A stretch of DNA of 64,000 bases from Kangiella aquimarina DSM 16071 (GCF_000374105.1 NZ_KB893651.1:87838-151837), one strand, 5' to 3'. Positions 1 to 10,766 are shown, numbered from the stretch's first letter. Numbers and translations are program-made. The notes: a model not told the origin generated them from the letters alone.

Positions 1-64
1 ATCAAAGTTCTGTAAGCGCTATACTTCTGAACAGTTGCTGGAACTATTGATGAGTTCCCAGTAA
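1..64 (+). CDS. C-terminal end of a CDS, probably DNA mismatch repair protein MutL (partial)
   Basis: A frame open from the window edge (first full codon at base 2) ends with TAA at 62-64 and gives 20 residues, with a leucine-rich end. It carries no diagnostic motif. The assignment to mutL rests only on position: in many gammaproteobacteria mutL lies directly upstream of miaA-hfq-hflX. The 32-bp gap to miaA fits co-transcription. Confidence 0.4.
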   Translation, partial: SKFCKRYTSEQLLELLMSSQ

Positions 65-96
65 TTTTTGTTATTTGAAGTTACAACCCTCTCAAT

Positions 97-1065
97 ATGC
101 CAGGCCAATCAATGCACTCATCCAATAACACTCAAACAAAACCACTAGCCATTTTTATTATGGGGCCAACTGCTTCAGGCAAAACCGATTTGGCTATTGA
201 ACTTGTGGAGCGTCTTAATGCTGAGATCATCAGTGTAGATTCGGCCATGGTTTATAAAGGAATGGATATTGGCTCTGCTAAACCGTCAGCAGAAGAGTTG
301 GCCCGAGCTCCTCACCGATTGATAGATATTTGCGATCCTGCCGATCCCTATTCTGCTGCGCGCTTTCGTGATGATGCCTTGCGTGAAATGGAGGATATTG
401 TAAGCCAGGGCAAGACTCCGTTGTTAGTTGGCGGAACCATGTTGTATTACAAGGCGCTATTGGAAGGGATGCACAACCTGCCGGACTCAAATCCGGAAGT
501 GCGTGCTAACTTACAGCAACGACTGGAAAGCGAAGGTTTAGCCAGTTTGCATCAGGAGTTAGCCAAAATCGATCCTGAGTCGGCCAGCCGTATCCATGAA
601 AATGATCCGCAACGGACTCTTCGAGCGTTGGAAGTTTATGAAATTACCGGCAAGCCTTTGAGTCAATTGCATGCTGAACAGGAACAGAATGATTTCCCAT
701 ATCAAACCCTGCAGATTGCGCTGGCCCCTGACGATAGAAGCTATTTACACCAAAGAATTGAAAAGCGCTTTCACCAGATGATGGAGCAGGGATTCTTGCA
801 GGAAGTTGAGTCGCTTTATGAGCGTGGCGATTTGCATCCTGACTTACCCTCTATTAAATCAGTAGGCTATCGGCAGATGTGGCAATACCTGGAAGGTGAG
901 CTGCCCCTTGAAGAAGCTATTGAGCGCGGCATTATTGCGACCCGTCAGTTGGCCAAGCGTCAGTTTACCTGGCTCAGAAGTTGGAAAAACCTGAATTGGA
1001 TAGAGTCCAGGCAACCTATAGAGAGCCTATATAAAGAAACTGTCCAATTGTTAAATTCTATGTAA
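97..1065 (+). CDS. miaA: tRNA dimethylallyltransferase MiaA
   Basis: Transfers the dimethylallyl group of DMAPP to N6 of A37 in tRNAs that read UNN codons, the first step to ms2i6A. The P-loop GPTASGKT is at residues 23-30, followed by the family segment [14 protein letters not shown] and by [13 protein letters not shown]; 322 aa is normal for the family. The first five codons are poorly supported: a second ATG at 112 (residue 6) is nearer the usual family start, and neither has a strong ribosome binding site. It is the first gene of the conserved miaA-hfq-hflX-hflK-hflC order. Confidence 0.97.
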   Translation: MPGQSMHSSNNTQTKPLAIFIMGPTASGKTDLAIELVERLNAEIISVDSAMVYKGMDIGSAKPSAEELARAPHRLIDICDPADPYSAARFRDDALREMEDIVSQGKTPLLVGGTMLYYKALLEGMHNLPDSNPEVRANLQQRLESEGLASLHQELAKIDPESASRIHENDPQRTLRALEVYEITGKPLSQLHAEQEQNDFPYQTLQIALAPDDRSYLHQRIEKRFHQMMEQGFLQEVESLYERGDLHPDLPSIKSVGYRQMWQYLEGELPLEEAIERGIIATRQLAKRQFTWLRSWKNLNWIESRQPIESLYKETVQLLNSM

Positions 1066-1249
1066 TGTGATGCTATCCTATTGATATACCTCGATCTGGG
1101 TGTTTAATTCGTGTACACTTTTAGCGAGCTTGAGCTTCAATGAGCTCGACTAAGATTTGATTTGTAGATATATAAATGAATTATTGATAAAGGCCTGAGT
1201 TAGAAGTGGCCCCAATAATGAAAATACATAAAACACACAGGAGAGAGCT

Positions 1250-1597
1250 ATGTCAAAAGGGCAATCACTACAAGACCCTTTCTTGAACGCATTACGTCGT
1301 GAGAAAGTGCCTGTCTCAATTTACCTCGTTAACGGCATTAAACTTCAAGGCCAGATTGAATCTTTCGATCAATTTGTCATTTTATTGAAAAATACTGTTA
1401 GCCAGATGGTTTACAAGCACGCAGTTTCAACGGTTGTTCCGATTCGCAATGTTCGTGGTCATTATGGCCAGAATGGCGATAACGGCAACGGTGGTCCAGG
1501 TAACGATCACAACATGGGTCCTCAGGGTGGCGGTATGGGCCCCGGTCCTATGACTGGTGGTGGCGGCTACGGTAGTGGACCAATGGGCGGAATGTAG
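1250..1597 (+). CDS. hfq: RNA chaperone Hfq
   Basis: Hexameric Sm-like protein that pairs small RNAs with mRNAs. The Sm1 core ([20 protein letters not shown]) and the Sm2 segment [10 protein letters not shown] are intact within the first 70 residues. From about residue 72 to 115 there is a tail made almost only of Gly, Asn, Met, Pro and Gln, as in other long-tailed Hfq proteins. A GGAGAG ribosome binding site lies just before the ATG. It sits 185 bp after miaA, which leaves room for its own promoter. Confidence 0.98.
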   Translation: MSKGQSLQDPFLNALRREKVPVSIYLVNGIKLQGQIESFDQFVILLKNTVSQMVYKHAVSTVVPIRNVRGHYGQNGDNGNGGPGNDHNMGPQGGGMGPGPMTGGGGYGSGPMGGM

Positions 1598-1631
1598 TTC
1601 TTAATTCCTACCAAAGCTAGCTGTTCTATAT

Positions 1632-1672
1632 AAAAGCCATCTGCCGATTAATATCGGCCGGTGGCTTTGTTG
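1632..1672 (+). terminator. Hairpin between hfq and hflX
   Basis: AAAGCCA (1633-1639) pairs with TGGCTTT (1662-1668), and an inner CCGAT/ATCGG pair sits inside. The following bases are T- and G-rich rather than a clean T run, so it is a weak terminator or a processing hairpin. Confidence 0.45.
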
Positions 1673-1756
1673 TGTTAAATTCTTTATGATTTATTCATCA
1701 ATTCCTTTCTTTACTTTGTATTCACAGCGAACAGGTTCGCATGTTGAGGTGATTTC

Positions 1757-3055
1757 TTGTTTGACCGACACAGTGGTGGCGAATCCGCCATTTTGGTACA
1801 TATTGATTTTCAGCAGTCTCTAAGCCAGGAGAAAAACCAGGAAGATTTACAGGAGTTTGTGGAGCTGGTTCGCTCCGCTGGTCTGGAAGTCATGGATATT
1901 ATCACTGCTAAACGTTCCAGCCCTGATCCCAAATTCTTTATTGGTAGCGGCAAAATTGATGAAATCAAAAGTGCCAAGCAGGCAACCAATGCCAATGTCA
2001 TAATTTTCAATCATAACCTTTCGCCAGCGCAGGAGCGTAACATTGAGCGCGCTGTTGAGGCGCGGGTGATTGACCGTATTGGTCTGATTCTGGATATCTT
2101 TGCCCAGCGAGCCTCGACCTTTGAAGGTAAGTTGCAGGTTGAGCTGGCACAGCTGCGTCATTTATCGACACGCCTGATTCGAGGCTGGACTCACCTGGAG
2201 CGACAAAAAGGTGGTATTGGTTTACGTGGCCCAGGTGAAACCCAGCTGGAAACGGACCGTCGCTTACTGCGTGAAAGAATAAAATATATCGATAAACGTC
2301 TGGAAAAAGTTTCCAAACAACGTGAGCAGGGGCGTCGCTCAAGAAAGCGTGCCAATATCAAAACAATTTCCATTGTTGGTTACACCAATGCGGGAAAATC
2401 CACATTATTCAACTACTTAACTACTGCTGGAGTGCTTGCAGAAGATAAGTTGTTTGCGACGCTGGATCCTACTTTGCGACGTATTAGCTTGCCTCAGGGT
2501 ACTGATGTCATTATCGCAGACACGGTAGGGTTTATTCGCCACTTGCCACACGAACTGGTAGCGGCTTTCCGTGCGACCCTTGAAGAATCAGTCGAAGCGG
2601 ACGTTTTGCTGCATGTGATTGATGCCGCCAGTGAACGTCGTGAAGAAAACATGGAGCAGGTAGAGGAAGTACTGAGTGAAATTGGCGCTACCGATATTCC
2701 AAGGCTCGAAGTTTATAACAAGATTGACCTGATTGAAGGTGCTGAGCCCCATGTGGATCGTGACGATAAAGGACGTCCAATTCGAATATGGATTTCGGTT
2801 CTAAAGGAACAGGGCATTGAGCTGCTAAGAGAAGCCATTGAAGAGTTGGCGCAAGAAGAGCAATTTAATGCTGAGCTACGGATCCCTCCCCATCAAGGAA
2901 GGTTGCGTGGTCTGCTTTATGAATTGCAGGCGGTAGAATCGGAAAATACCAGTGACAATGGCGACATTTTATTGACAGTCAGCCTGCCAAAATCAGATTG
3001 GATTCGTCTTGGGCGTCAGCTGGAAAAAGACCTGAGTCCATTTGTTGTGAGTTAG
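1757..3055 (+). CDS. hflX: GTPase HflX, ribosome rescue / heat-shock splitting factor
   Basis: Ribosome-associated GTPase that splits stalled 70S ribosomes under stress. The N-terminal HflX domain ends in the glycine-rich GGIGLRGPGETQLE segment, followed by a basic coiled region. G1 motif GYTNAGKST is at about residues 208-216, G3 is DTVGF and G4 is NKID. The start is TTG with GAGGT seven bases upstream. Length of 432 aa matches the E. coli protein. It precedes hflK and hflC as in most gammaproteobacteria. Confidence 0.96.
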   Translation: MFDRHSGGESAILVHIDFQQSLSQEKNQEDLQEFVELVRSAGLEVMDIITAKRSSPDPKFFIGSGKIDEIKSAKQATNANVIIFNHNLSPAQERNIERAVEARVIDRIGLILDIFAQRASTFEGKLQVELAQLRHLSTRLIRGWTHLERQKGGIGLRGPGETQLETDRRLLRERIKYIDKRLEKVSKQREQGRRSRKRANIKTISIVGYTNAGKSTLFNYLTTAGVLAEDKLFATLDPTLRRISLPQGTDVIIADTVGFIRHLPHELVAAFRATLEESVEADVLLHVIDAASERREENMEQVEEVLSEIGATDIPRLEVYNKIDLIEGAEPHVDRDDKGRPIRIWISVLKEQGIELLREAIEELAQEEQFNAELRIPPHQGRLRGLLYELQAVESENTSDNGDILLTVSLPKSDWIRLGRQLEKDLSPFVVS

Positions 3056-3148
3056 TAATTGTAACAGAATGCCCGATTTACCTTGAAAGGGGGGCTAGTG
3101 CTCCCTACAATTCGGGATAGATTTTTTAATAGTGAACTGGAGATGACT

Positions 3149-4210
3149 ATGGCCTGGAATGAACCGGGTAATAATAATGATCAAGACCCATGGGGCAAAA
3201 AGCGCCCGAATAACAACAATGACCTTGATAAGTTACTGAAGCAAGCCAGTGAAAAGTTCGGTGGAATCTTCGGTGGCGGTAAAGGCAATGGTAAAGGTAG
3301 TTCTGGCGGTAATGCCTCATTTATCATTGGCTTATTAGTGTTGGTGGCTATCTACCTATTCAAATCTGCCTACACCGTGGATGAGAAGCAAAACGCACTT
3401 GTTTTGACTTTAGGTAAGCATACTCGAACCGATACAGCTGGCTTACATTTTGCATTCCCTCCTATTCAGCAGGTTTATCTAATCGATGTTGAGAGTATCA
3501 AGGATATTGAAGTTGAAGGCTTGATGTTGACCAAAGACGATAATGTAGCAACAGTTAAAGTTAAGGTTCAGTACCGTGTGAATGATCCATTGGATTATAA
3601 ATTCAACGTGGTTGATCCTGTCGAGACGCTGAAGCATGCCACTGAAGCGGCCCTCCGTCAGGTAATCGGACATACTCGTTTACAAGATGCTCGTACTGAT
3701 AAAAAAGAAGAAGTACGTAAGAATGTCGAGAATGAGTTGAAATCAATTCTTAAGCCTTACAATGCGGGTATTGAAATTTTCCGTTTGAACCTTATTGGCA
3801 ACGTAGATGTTCCTCCGTCAGTTAAGCCGGCATTTGATGATGCGATTAAAGCGGAAGAAGATCAACGCGCTTATCTTGAACAGGGTCAGGCTTATCGCAG
3901 TAAGCAGATTCCATTGGCAGAGGGTGAAGCACAGAAGCTTATCCAGCAAGCCAATGCTTATCGCGCTCGAGTAATTGAGAAAGCGGCTGGTGAAGTTGCA
4001 CGTTTTGAAAAGCTTCTACCCGAATATATCGCTGCGCCAGTGGTAACTCGTCAACGTTTATACATTGAAACTATAGAAAGTGTATTGAGTAAATCTAGCA
4101 AAGTAATGTTAGACGTGGAGGGTGGTAATAATATGACCTATATACCACTTGATAGTATTTTGAAGCGCAACAAAACTTCAAATTCTGACAGCAACCAGCA
4201 AAAGCAGTAA
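3149..4210 (+). CDS. hflK: FtsH protease activity modulator HflK (SPFH/band 7)
   Basis: Membrane-anchored subunit of the HflKC complex, which encloses and regulates the FtsH protease. The start is set at 3149 because MAWNEPGNNN matches the family N terminus and GGAG stands six bases upstream; the frame is open 22 codons further up, but without family similarity. A Gly/Asn/Lys-rich cytoplasmic leader is followed by one membrane segment (about residues 54-72) and an SPFH domain, then an Ala/Glu/Gln-rich helix. The C terminus is rich in Ser, Asn and Gln. Length is 353 aa. Confidence 0.95.
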   Translation: MAWNEPGNNNDQDPWGKKRPNNNNDLDKLLKQASEKFGGIFGGGKGNGKGSSGGNASFIIGLLVLVAIYLFKSAYTVDEKQNALVLTLGKHTRTDTAGLHFAFPPIQQVYLIDVESIKDIEVEGLMLTKDDNVATVKVKVQYRVNDPLDYKFNVVDPVETLKHATEAALRQVIGHTRLQDARTDKKEEVRKNVENELKSILKPYNAGIEIFRLNLIGNVDVPPSVKPAFDDAIKAEEDQRAYLEQGQAYRSKQIPLAEGEAQKLIQQANAYRARVIEKAAGEVARFEKLLPEYIAAPVVTRQRLYIETIESVLSKSSKVMLDVEGGNNMTYIPLDSILKRNKTSNSDSNQQKQ

Positions 4211-4222
4211 TAGGAGAAAGAC

Positions 4223-5107
4223 ATGAATAAGTTAATTTCATTAATTGTAGTGCTTATTATTGCTGCTATCGTAATCATTACCTGTACTTTCAAAGTGAAA
4301 GAATGGGAAACTGCCATTGTTCTGCAGTTTGGTGATATCAAGAAAAATGAGGATGGTGGTGCAAAAGTTTATCAACGTGGTTTCCATTTCAAATGGCCTA
4401 TCGCTGATAAGGTCATCACTATGGACAAGCGTATCCAGACCTTTGACGGTGAATCAGATCGAATTGCAACTTCTGAGCAGAAAGACTTGATAGTAGATAG
4501 TTACATCAAATGGCGTATTAAGGACTTTGATCATTTCTATCGTCGTACTGGTGCTAACTATCGTGTCGCAGAGCGTTTATTGGATAATACGGTTGAGAAT
4601 GCGTTGCGTGAAGAGTTTGGTAAGCGTACCCGCACTCAGGTCGTTTCTGGTGAGCGTGAAGAAGTCATGGGCTTGATGTTGACGGAAACACAAAAGATCG
4701 CGCCAGATTTGGGTATTGAGGTAGTCGATATTCGCGTCAAAACTATCAACTTGCCAACTGAAGTGAGTGAGTCCATTTATAACCGTATGCGTAACGAGCG
4801 GGTAAAGATTGCCAACAGTCATCGTGCTGAAGGTGAGAAAGACCGTCAGATTATCATTGCTGAGACGGATGCTGAGATTCAGCGGATTTTGGCAGAAGCT
4901 GATCGTAAGGCTCGTGAAATTCGAGGCCAGGCTGACGCGGAAGCAACCGAAATATACGCTAAAACTTATGGTAAGAACCCAGAGTTCTATGCATTTTTGC
5001 GCAGTCTGGATGCTTACAAAGAATCCTTTAAAAGCGAAGATGACGTGATTGTCATCAAGCCTGATAGTGAATTCTTTAAGTATTTCAAAGACATGGATGG
5101 TAAATAA
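4223..5107 (+). CDS. hflC: Protease modulator HflC (SPFH/band 7)
   Basis: Partner of HflK in the complex around FtsH. An N-terminal membrane segment (residues 4-22) leads into an SPFH domain; the C-terminal half has the long Ala/Glu/Arg helix with repeated EADRKAREIRGQADAEA-like segments typical of HflC. The ATG has AGGAGAAAG before it and lies 12 bp after hflK, so the two are cotranslated. Length is 294 aa. Confidence 0.97.
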   Translation: MNKLISLIVVLIIAAIVIITCTFKVKEWETAIVLQFGDIKKNEDGGAKVYQRGFHFKWPIADKVITMDKRIQTFDGESDRIATSEQKDLIVDSYIKWRIKDFDHFYRRTGANYRVAERLLDNTVENALREEFGKRTRTQVVSGEREEVMGLMLTETQKIAPDLGIEVVDIRVKTINLPTEVSESIYNRMRNERVKIANSHRAEGEKDRQIIIAETDAEIQRILAEADRKAREIRGQADAEATEIYAKTYGKNPEFYAFLRSLDAYKESFKSEDDVIVIKPDSEFFKYFKDMDGK

Positions 5108-5126
5108 TATTTTCCATCAAGGCAAG

Positions 5127-5150
5127 GGCCAGCTTAGCTGGCCTTTTTTA
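5127..5150 (+). terminator. Rho-independent terminator after hflC
   Basis: GGCCAGC (5127-5133), loop TTA, GCTGGCC (5137-5143), then six T. A seven-bp perfect GC-rich stem with a T run, placed 20 bp after the hflC stop. Confidence 0.9.
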
Positions 5151-5189
5151 ATGGTTTGAAGATTGACGGCGGATATAGCGGGTAAGCTT

Positions 5190-5375
5190 ATGTCACAGGA
5201 ATTTATGATAGCGTTAGGTCTGTTACTGGTATTTGAAGGCTTCATGCCAGCGGTCATGCCAAAAGCGTGGAAGCGCATGATGTGGGAAGTGATGAAACGA
5301 CCTGATACCAGCGTTCGAATCGGTGGTTTTTTGACAATGCTTGCAGGCCTGATCTGGGTTCTGTGGGTATTGTAG
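5190..5375 (+). CDS. DUF2065 family small membrane protein (YjeT-like)
   Basis: Small inner-membrane protein of unknown function, 61 aa. Two hydrophobic helices (about residues 5-20 and 43-60) flank a basic stretch PKAWKRMMWEV, the hallmark of DUF2065. E. coli YjeT occupies the same place between hflC and purA. The start is taken at ATG 5190; an upstream in-frame TTG at 5163 would add nine residues without family support. It lies after the hflC terminator. Confidence 0.85.
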   Translation: MSQEFMIALGLLLVFEGFMPAVMPKAWKRMMWEVMKRPDTSVRIGGFLTMLAGLIWVLWVL

Positions 5376-5576
5376 GATAATGCTTCATATCCGAAAGTTA
5401 GAATCTGTGGGGCTTTTTGCGCTAACTTGTTGATATTCAAAGACAGGGCTCCAGTTTCTATCATAGAGTTCGATTTTTTCAAAAAAAGGGGGATTTTCGC
5501 GTTTTTTGACGGTAAAATGCGCGGTTTCCTGTCCTTTTTCGTGGCAATAAACCCATCAATCTACTAAGTAGAGTAA

Positions 5577-6887
<1,311 letters not shown>

Positions 6888-6902
6888 TTAAGAAAGTTTA
6901 GA

Positions 6903-6926
6903 AGCGACCTGCGGGTCGCTTTTTTT
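6903..6926 (+). terminator. Rho-independent terminator after purA
   Basis: AGCGACC (6903-6909), a four-base loop, GGTCGCT (6914-6920), then a run of T. Lies 16 bp after the purA stop. Confidence 0.9.
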
Positions 6927-6946
6927 ATGTCAAAAGAGAAAATAGC

Positions 6947-7159
6947 ATGATTCCCAGAGGAAAATATAAGCACTACAAAGGAAAGTATTATGAGGTGCTA
7001 GATGTTGCCCGTCATTCTGAAACCCTGGAATACTTCGTGGTCTATAAAACGCTTTATGGCGATTTTGATACCTGGATAAGACCACTGGAGATGTTCACTG
7101 AGACAGTTGAAGTTGATGGGAAATTAGTTAAACGATTTGAGCTAGTCGAAGAAAACTAA
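6947..7159 (+). CDS. DUF1653 family protein
   Basis: Seventy-residue protein that fits DUF1653, a compact all-beta family of unknown function. Visible are the GKYKHYKGKYYEVLDVARHSE opening and the core YKTLYGDFDTWIRPLEMF, both typical. It follows the purA terminator by about 20 bp and is convergent with the dioxygenase gene, whose end is 9 bp away. Confidence 0.85.
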   Translation: MIPRGKYKHYKGKYYEVLDVARHSETLEYFVVYKTLYGDFDTWIRPLEMFTETVEVDGKLVKRFELVEEN

Positions 7160-7168
7160 TCTATCTAA

Positions 7169-7990
7169 CTAGCTCCAAATGAAGCAGCTGGCTCTTTTCC
7201 CCATGACATCAAAACTAAGTCGCTTACCGGCTGCCTTCTGAGCAAAGCCATAACAGATATGCAACGGTATCAGATGCTCTTCACGAGGGTGACAATAGAG
7301 TGCACCGGGAGCATTCTGCCACTCCATCAAACGTTCCGCTCGTTCAAATTCATGCAGTGAAGCACTCATGCACGTTTCAGTCAGCCAGTCGTCGAAAGAC
7401 TCATTGAGCTGTCGAGACTGCTGGTCACTGGCACCAAAAAACGCTTTCAGATTATGAAAAGAGAAACCGGAGCCAAGAATTAATATGTTTTCTGATAGTA
7501 GACTCCTGAGTGCACGTCCAAGCTGTATATGTTTTTCCGGATCCAGGCCGTTCAATAAAGATATTTGGATGACCGGGATATCAGCCTCAGGATACATAAG
7601 CTTCAAGGGAACAAAGACGCCATGATCAAGGCCTCGAGCATTCTCCATTTTAGTAGGAATATGTTTCTGCGACAGTAGCGATTGAATTTTATTTGCTAAT
7701 GAAGGATTGCCCGAAACTGGATACTGAATATGATAAGACTCTTCTGGAAAGCCATAATAATCATAATATAGTGAAGGGCGAGCATTAGAAATAATGCTCA
7801 CTTCAGGCTCTTCCCAATGAGCACTGAAAACGACTATGGCTTCAGGTTTGCGTAACTCTTTGGCTAATGATTGAAGACTACCAACCATCTCCTGATGAGC
7901 TGGATCGCCCAGTAAAGGAAGGGGGCCACCGCCATGAGAAATAAATGCAATCGTTGCTTTTTGCTCAGCCATATTCAATCCATTAATCAA
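7169..7990 (-). CDS. Class III extradiol dioxygenase (LigB / 4,5-DOPA dioxygenase YgiD family)
   Basis: Probable non-haem iron ring-cleavage enzyme of the small monomeric LigB/DODA group. The SHGGGPLPLLGD segment near the N terminus carries the first metal-ligand His, and HWEEPEVSI, GLDHGVFVPLKLMYP and GSGFSFHNL follow in family order. Length of 273 aa is usual. The frame opens at a TTG with GAGGG four bases upstream; ATG at 7972 (MAEQK) is an alternative start. The natural substrate cannot be read from sequence. Confidence 0.88.
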   Translation of the reverse strand: MINGLNMAEQKATIAFISHGGGPLPLLGDPAHQEMVGSLQSLAKELRKPEAIVVFSAHWEEPEVSIISNARPSLYYDYYGFPEESYHIQYPVSGNPSLANKIQSLLSQKHIPTKMENARGLDHGVFVPLKLMYPEADIPVIQISLLNGLDPEKHIQLGRALRSLLSENILILGSGFSFHNLKAFFGASDQQSRQLNESFDDWLTETCMSASLHEFERAERLMEWQNAPGALYCHPREEHLIPLHICYGFAQKAAGKRLSFDVMGKRASCFIWS

Positions 7991-8063
7991 GTTACCCTCA
8001 ATGGTATCTGACTGAAGGTTGGATAGACTATAACCTAATGCACATAGTCACTGTGCGCTATTG

Positions 8064-8732
8064 TTATAATTGAAGATATTTATGAATCAATTGAGACATT
8101 GCTTCTGGTTGTGTTTGCAAAAGCATATGCGTCGCTTCGACAATTTCAACCTGTAGATTGCTGCACAGTTCCTCAAAAGTTTTGAGGTTATAAGCGCTTA
8201 CAAGGTTATCCATAGTCGCTTGCACATAAACACAGGGCACATCAATAACCTGACTTGGCTTTTGAACAGTAGCGATAGTTTTAAAACGCTTTTTTATATT
8301 TGAAAAGTTAATGCTCTGGATCGCTTGGCTTAGTAATTGATTGAGCTCAGGTGATGACCACCGATTAAACAGAATATGAGCCAGCACTTTACTAGGAATT
8401 ATGTTCAGAAGTCGTACCGGAAGAAAGCGACCAATCTTACCAATCAAACTGGGTGGCTGCAGGAAGCAGCCAAAGAAAAAGATTTGATTAATCTGTATCT
8501 TGTTACGCTTCGCCAGCTCATAAGCCAGCAAACCCGAATAAGACTCAACAATCAGAATAACTTCTTCATCGCCCACCGCATTCTCAATAATCGAAACCTG
8601 ATTCAAAATACTTTGATCAGATTCTTGTGTTAGCGGCATCACTTCAACCGGTACTTCAGATTTGAATACCTTAATGAAGGGCTCAAACAAAATTCCTGAA
8701 CCATCAACACCGGGAAGCAGAATAATTTTCAT
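8064..8732 (-). CDS. Alpha/beta hydrolase family protein
   Basis: Small alpha/beta hydrolase of 222 aa. LLPGVDGSG near the N terminus resembles the oxyanion-hole strand, IVESYSGLLA (Ser64) is the nucleophile elbow in its ESYSG variant, and an Asp in QATMDNLVSA and a His in EATHMLLQ are in place to finish a triad. Its start overlaps the DoxX-like gene by 4 bp, so it is the last gene of the operon that begins at 10711. Substrate unknown. Confidence 0.75.
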   Translation of the reverse strand: MKIILLPGVDGSGILFEPFIKVFKSEVPVEVMPLTQESDQSILNQVSIIENAVGDEEVILIVESYSGLLAYELAKRNKIQINQIFFFGCFLQPPSLIGKIGRFLPVRLLNIIPSKVLAHILFNRWSSPELNQLLSQAIQSINFSNIKKRFKTIATVQKPSQVIDVPCVYVQATMDNLVSAYNLKTFEELCSNLQVEIVEATHMLLQTQPEAMSQLIHKYLQL

Positions 8733-9133
8733 ATTGCCTTCCTAGTAGATGAGTCATTGGGTAAGTTGTAAAGAATCAAGATTAGCATAATTATAGGAAT
8801 ATTTTTGCTCACTGGACCAAAAGGATGCAACCAGTAAGAGGGTTCTATGATAGTCAGCAGGATGGTATAACTTACTATGACCATGATTTGAATGACATAA
8901 CATTGCTTCATCTTTTTGTTGCTAAGTATCCAGAGTCCTAAGCCAATATCTAAAATAGCGCCACTATAAATTAAAGCACGAGTAATAGGTTCATTAAAGC
9001 CGAAATTAATCAGGAGCTCATATCCCGTTTGATAATCAAAAAAGGTAGAAGTTAACCCTGTGAATATCCAGAGAAGGGCTAGCGAATAACGCGCTAAAGT
9101 GAGTAATGTATGGTCGTTCATCTGCTTAATCAT
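8729..9133 (-). CDS. DoxX-like family membrane protein
   Basis: Protein of 134 aa with four predicted membrane helices. The first helix pair, YSLALLWIFTGLTSTFFD and ALIYSGAILDIGLGLWIL, follows the DoxX-like pattern. Function unknown in this family; members often sit beside NAD(P)-dependent reductases. Start overlaps the DUF2269 gene by 4 bp and its stop overlaps the hydrolase by 4 bp, so translation is coupled on both sides. Confidence 0.75.
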   Translation of the reverse strand: MIKQMNDHTLLTLARYSLALLWIFTGLTSTFFDYQTGYELLINFGFNEPITRALIYSGAILDIGLGLWILSNKKMKQCYVIQIMVIVSYTILLTIIEPSYWLHPFGPVSKNIPIIMLILILYNLPNDSSTRKAI

Positions 9134-9603
9134 ACGACTGGGAATGGCTTAAAAACCATAATATAAAGCAACCCTAAAATAGTAAGGAATGCTGGGATGC
9201 CAAGACTGATCCACCATCTCATATATTGATTAAACTTGTCGGTAAGTTGACCTTGAGACAATGAAATCTGTGCTTGCGTAAATAGTAAGTACTGGATGCG
9301 AATAACAGGAATCCAGCAAGCACCGATAAACGCAAACAGGCCAATAACCCAATAGAACCAGATAGAGGAGAAAGAGTAATTGAGTTTTGCCATTAATAAT
9401 AAACCAGTCACAAACTGTGTTATTACCGCCGGGAAGGTAAATAACCAGTCACCTAAGATAACATGTCTGGCTGTTACAGTTATCGCATTAATATTTTTTG
9501 AGCGATAAGCCATGAACATAAAAAAAGCAATGCCTGCACCAGTTCCCATGACAATAATTGCTGACAATATGTGTAGTAATCTTAGTAAAAAGTAGCTATC
9601 CAA
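9130..9603 (-). CDS. DUF2269 family membrane protein
   Basis: Protein of 157 aa with four hydrophobic helices. The opening LLRLLHILSAIIVMGTGAGIAFFMF with an early His in helix one, and WLFTFPAVITQFVTGLLL, are typical of DUF2269, an uncharacterised inner-membrane family. Start overlaps the upstream dehydrogenase-like gene by 8 bp. Context links it to the DoxX-like protein and the saccharopine-dehydrogenase-like protein. Confidence 0.78.
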   Translation of the reverse strand: MDSYFLLRLLHILSAIIVMGTGAGIAFFMFMAYRSKNINAITVTARHVILGDWLFTFPAVITQFVTGLLLMAKLNYSFSSIWFYWVIGLFAFIGACWIPVIRIQYLLFTQAQISLSQGQLTDKFNQYMRWWISLGIPAFLTILGLLYIMVFKPFPVV

Positions 9604-10711
9604 TTGCTTGCTCCCTAATTTGAAGACCTAATTGTTTTGCATAGGGTGAAAATTCATCGAGAGTATATAGCCCCAAGCAAGGCATGGCGCCTCGAGTATC
9701 CAGCTGATTGTTTATCAACTTTTTTGCAATGATTATAGCTGAAAGAGTTGGGATGTAAGGGCCAACACCTTTATCAGCGGTAAGAGTCCATTCAACTGCC
9801 TTTGGCTTTAAACGTAGATCTTTCCCTTCAATGAGGACTCGCATATAACCTCGGTCGGTACCAAATGGTTTCAGTAGGTTGCTGGTTTTCATGATCGGCT
9901 TAGTCAGAGGAGCCCAATTCTTAATAATTTTCTTTTTCGCAAGCCAGGCCATAAACACCATGGTTTGGTGTAGCAGAGTAAGCTCAAGACCAGCCTGGAA
10001 CTTCACTGTATCTTTTACTGAATATCGTTTAGGGAAAAGCTCTAAATCAGGCACGTCCACATTCGCTAGTTGCCTTGCATCATCATTAAAGTTAATCCTG
10101 CGTGAGTCCATCCAGCCATAAGCATTTACCCATTGTCTACTTCTAAACACAGGGAAAGGGTGTCCAGTATAGGAAAGGATACCACGAATGGTTGCTTCAC
10201 CTCTTTCAGCTTTGTTTCCCGGTGCAATTGAAATATCAATAGTGTAGATTTGTGAAAACTCAGGATAATAATGGTCAAGAATAACCGATGACAAACCAGG
10301 TACCGAGCTGGCACCGCTAACAGCTAATACATGGTTATTATTTGCTTTGATATCGAGCTGTGTAATATCACAAACAAAGCGGCGATCATCCGCTAAGTCA
10401 ATGTAATGCGCACCTATATCAATACAGGCTTCAGGTACGCGGTAGTCCTGTCCCTGAAATGGCCCGCTGGTATGAATGACTAAGAAGGGTTTTATTGCTT
10501 GTAGTTGCTCTTGGAAGTTAGAAGCCGTTATATCAATAGATAAAGGCAATAATTCTGCCTTGGACTGGTTTAAAAGCTTCTCTATAAGATGGTTGGCTTT
10601 TTGTACATTCCGTCCAGCGATGTATATTGCTATGCCTGTTAGTTGAGAAAGCTCCTCAACGATGCGCTTACCAAAATTACCATAGCCACCCAGAACAACA
10701 ATTTTCTTCAT
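9596..10711 (-). CDS. Saccharopine dehydrogenase NADP-binding domain protein
   Basis: Protein of 371 aa with an N-terminal Rossmann fold; the dinucleotide motif VLGGYGNFG is at residues 6-14. The segments HTSGPFQGQDYRVPEACIDIGAHYIDLADD and SGASSVPGLSSVI are typical of the saccharopine-dehydrogenase-like family. True saccharopine dehydrogenases act in lysine metabolism, but this subgroup is uncharacterised, and the membrane-protein partners argue for another role. First gene of a four-gene operon running to 8064. Confidence 0.78.
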   Translation of the reverse strand: MKKIVVLGGYGNFGKRIVEELSQLTGIAIYIAGRNVQKANHLIEKLLNQSKAELLPLSIDITASNFQEQLQAIKPFLVIHTSGPFQGQDYRVPEACIDIGAHYIDLADDRRFVCDITQLDIKANNNHVLAVSGASSVPGLSSVILDHYYPEFSQIYTIDISIAPGNKAERGEATIRGILSYTGHPFPVFRSRQWVNAYGWMDSRRINFNDDARQLANVDVPDLELFPKRYSVKDTVKFQAGLELTLLHQTMVFMAWLAKKKIIKNWAPLTKPIMKTSNLLKPFGTDRGYMRVLIEGKDLRLKPKAVEWTLTADKGVGPYIPTLSAIIIAKKLINNQLDTRGAMPCLGLYTLDEFSPYAKQLGLQIREQAIG

Positions 10712-10766
10712 TAGAAATTATGTGTATCAATGTAAAGGAGACATCCTACACTAGTTAATGTCGGAA

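Noticed and set aside
2007-2342. Long minus-strand open frame inside hflX
   Set aside because: It lies wholly within the HflX G-domain region, has no ribosome binding site and no family character; it is a shadow of the real gene.
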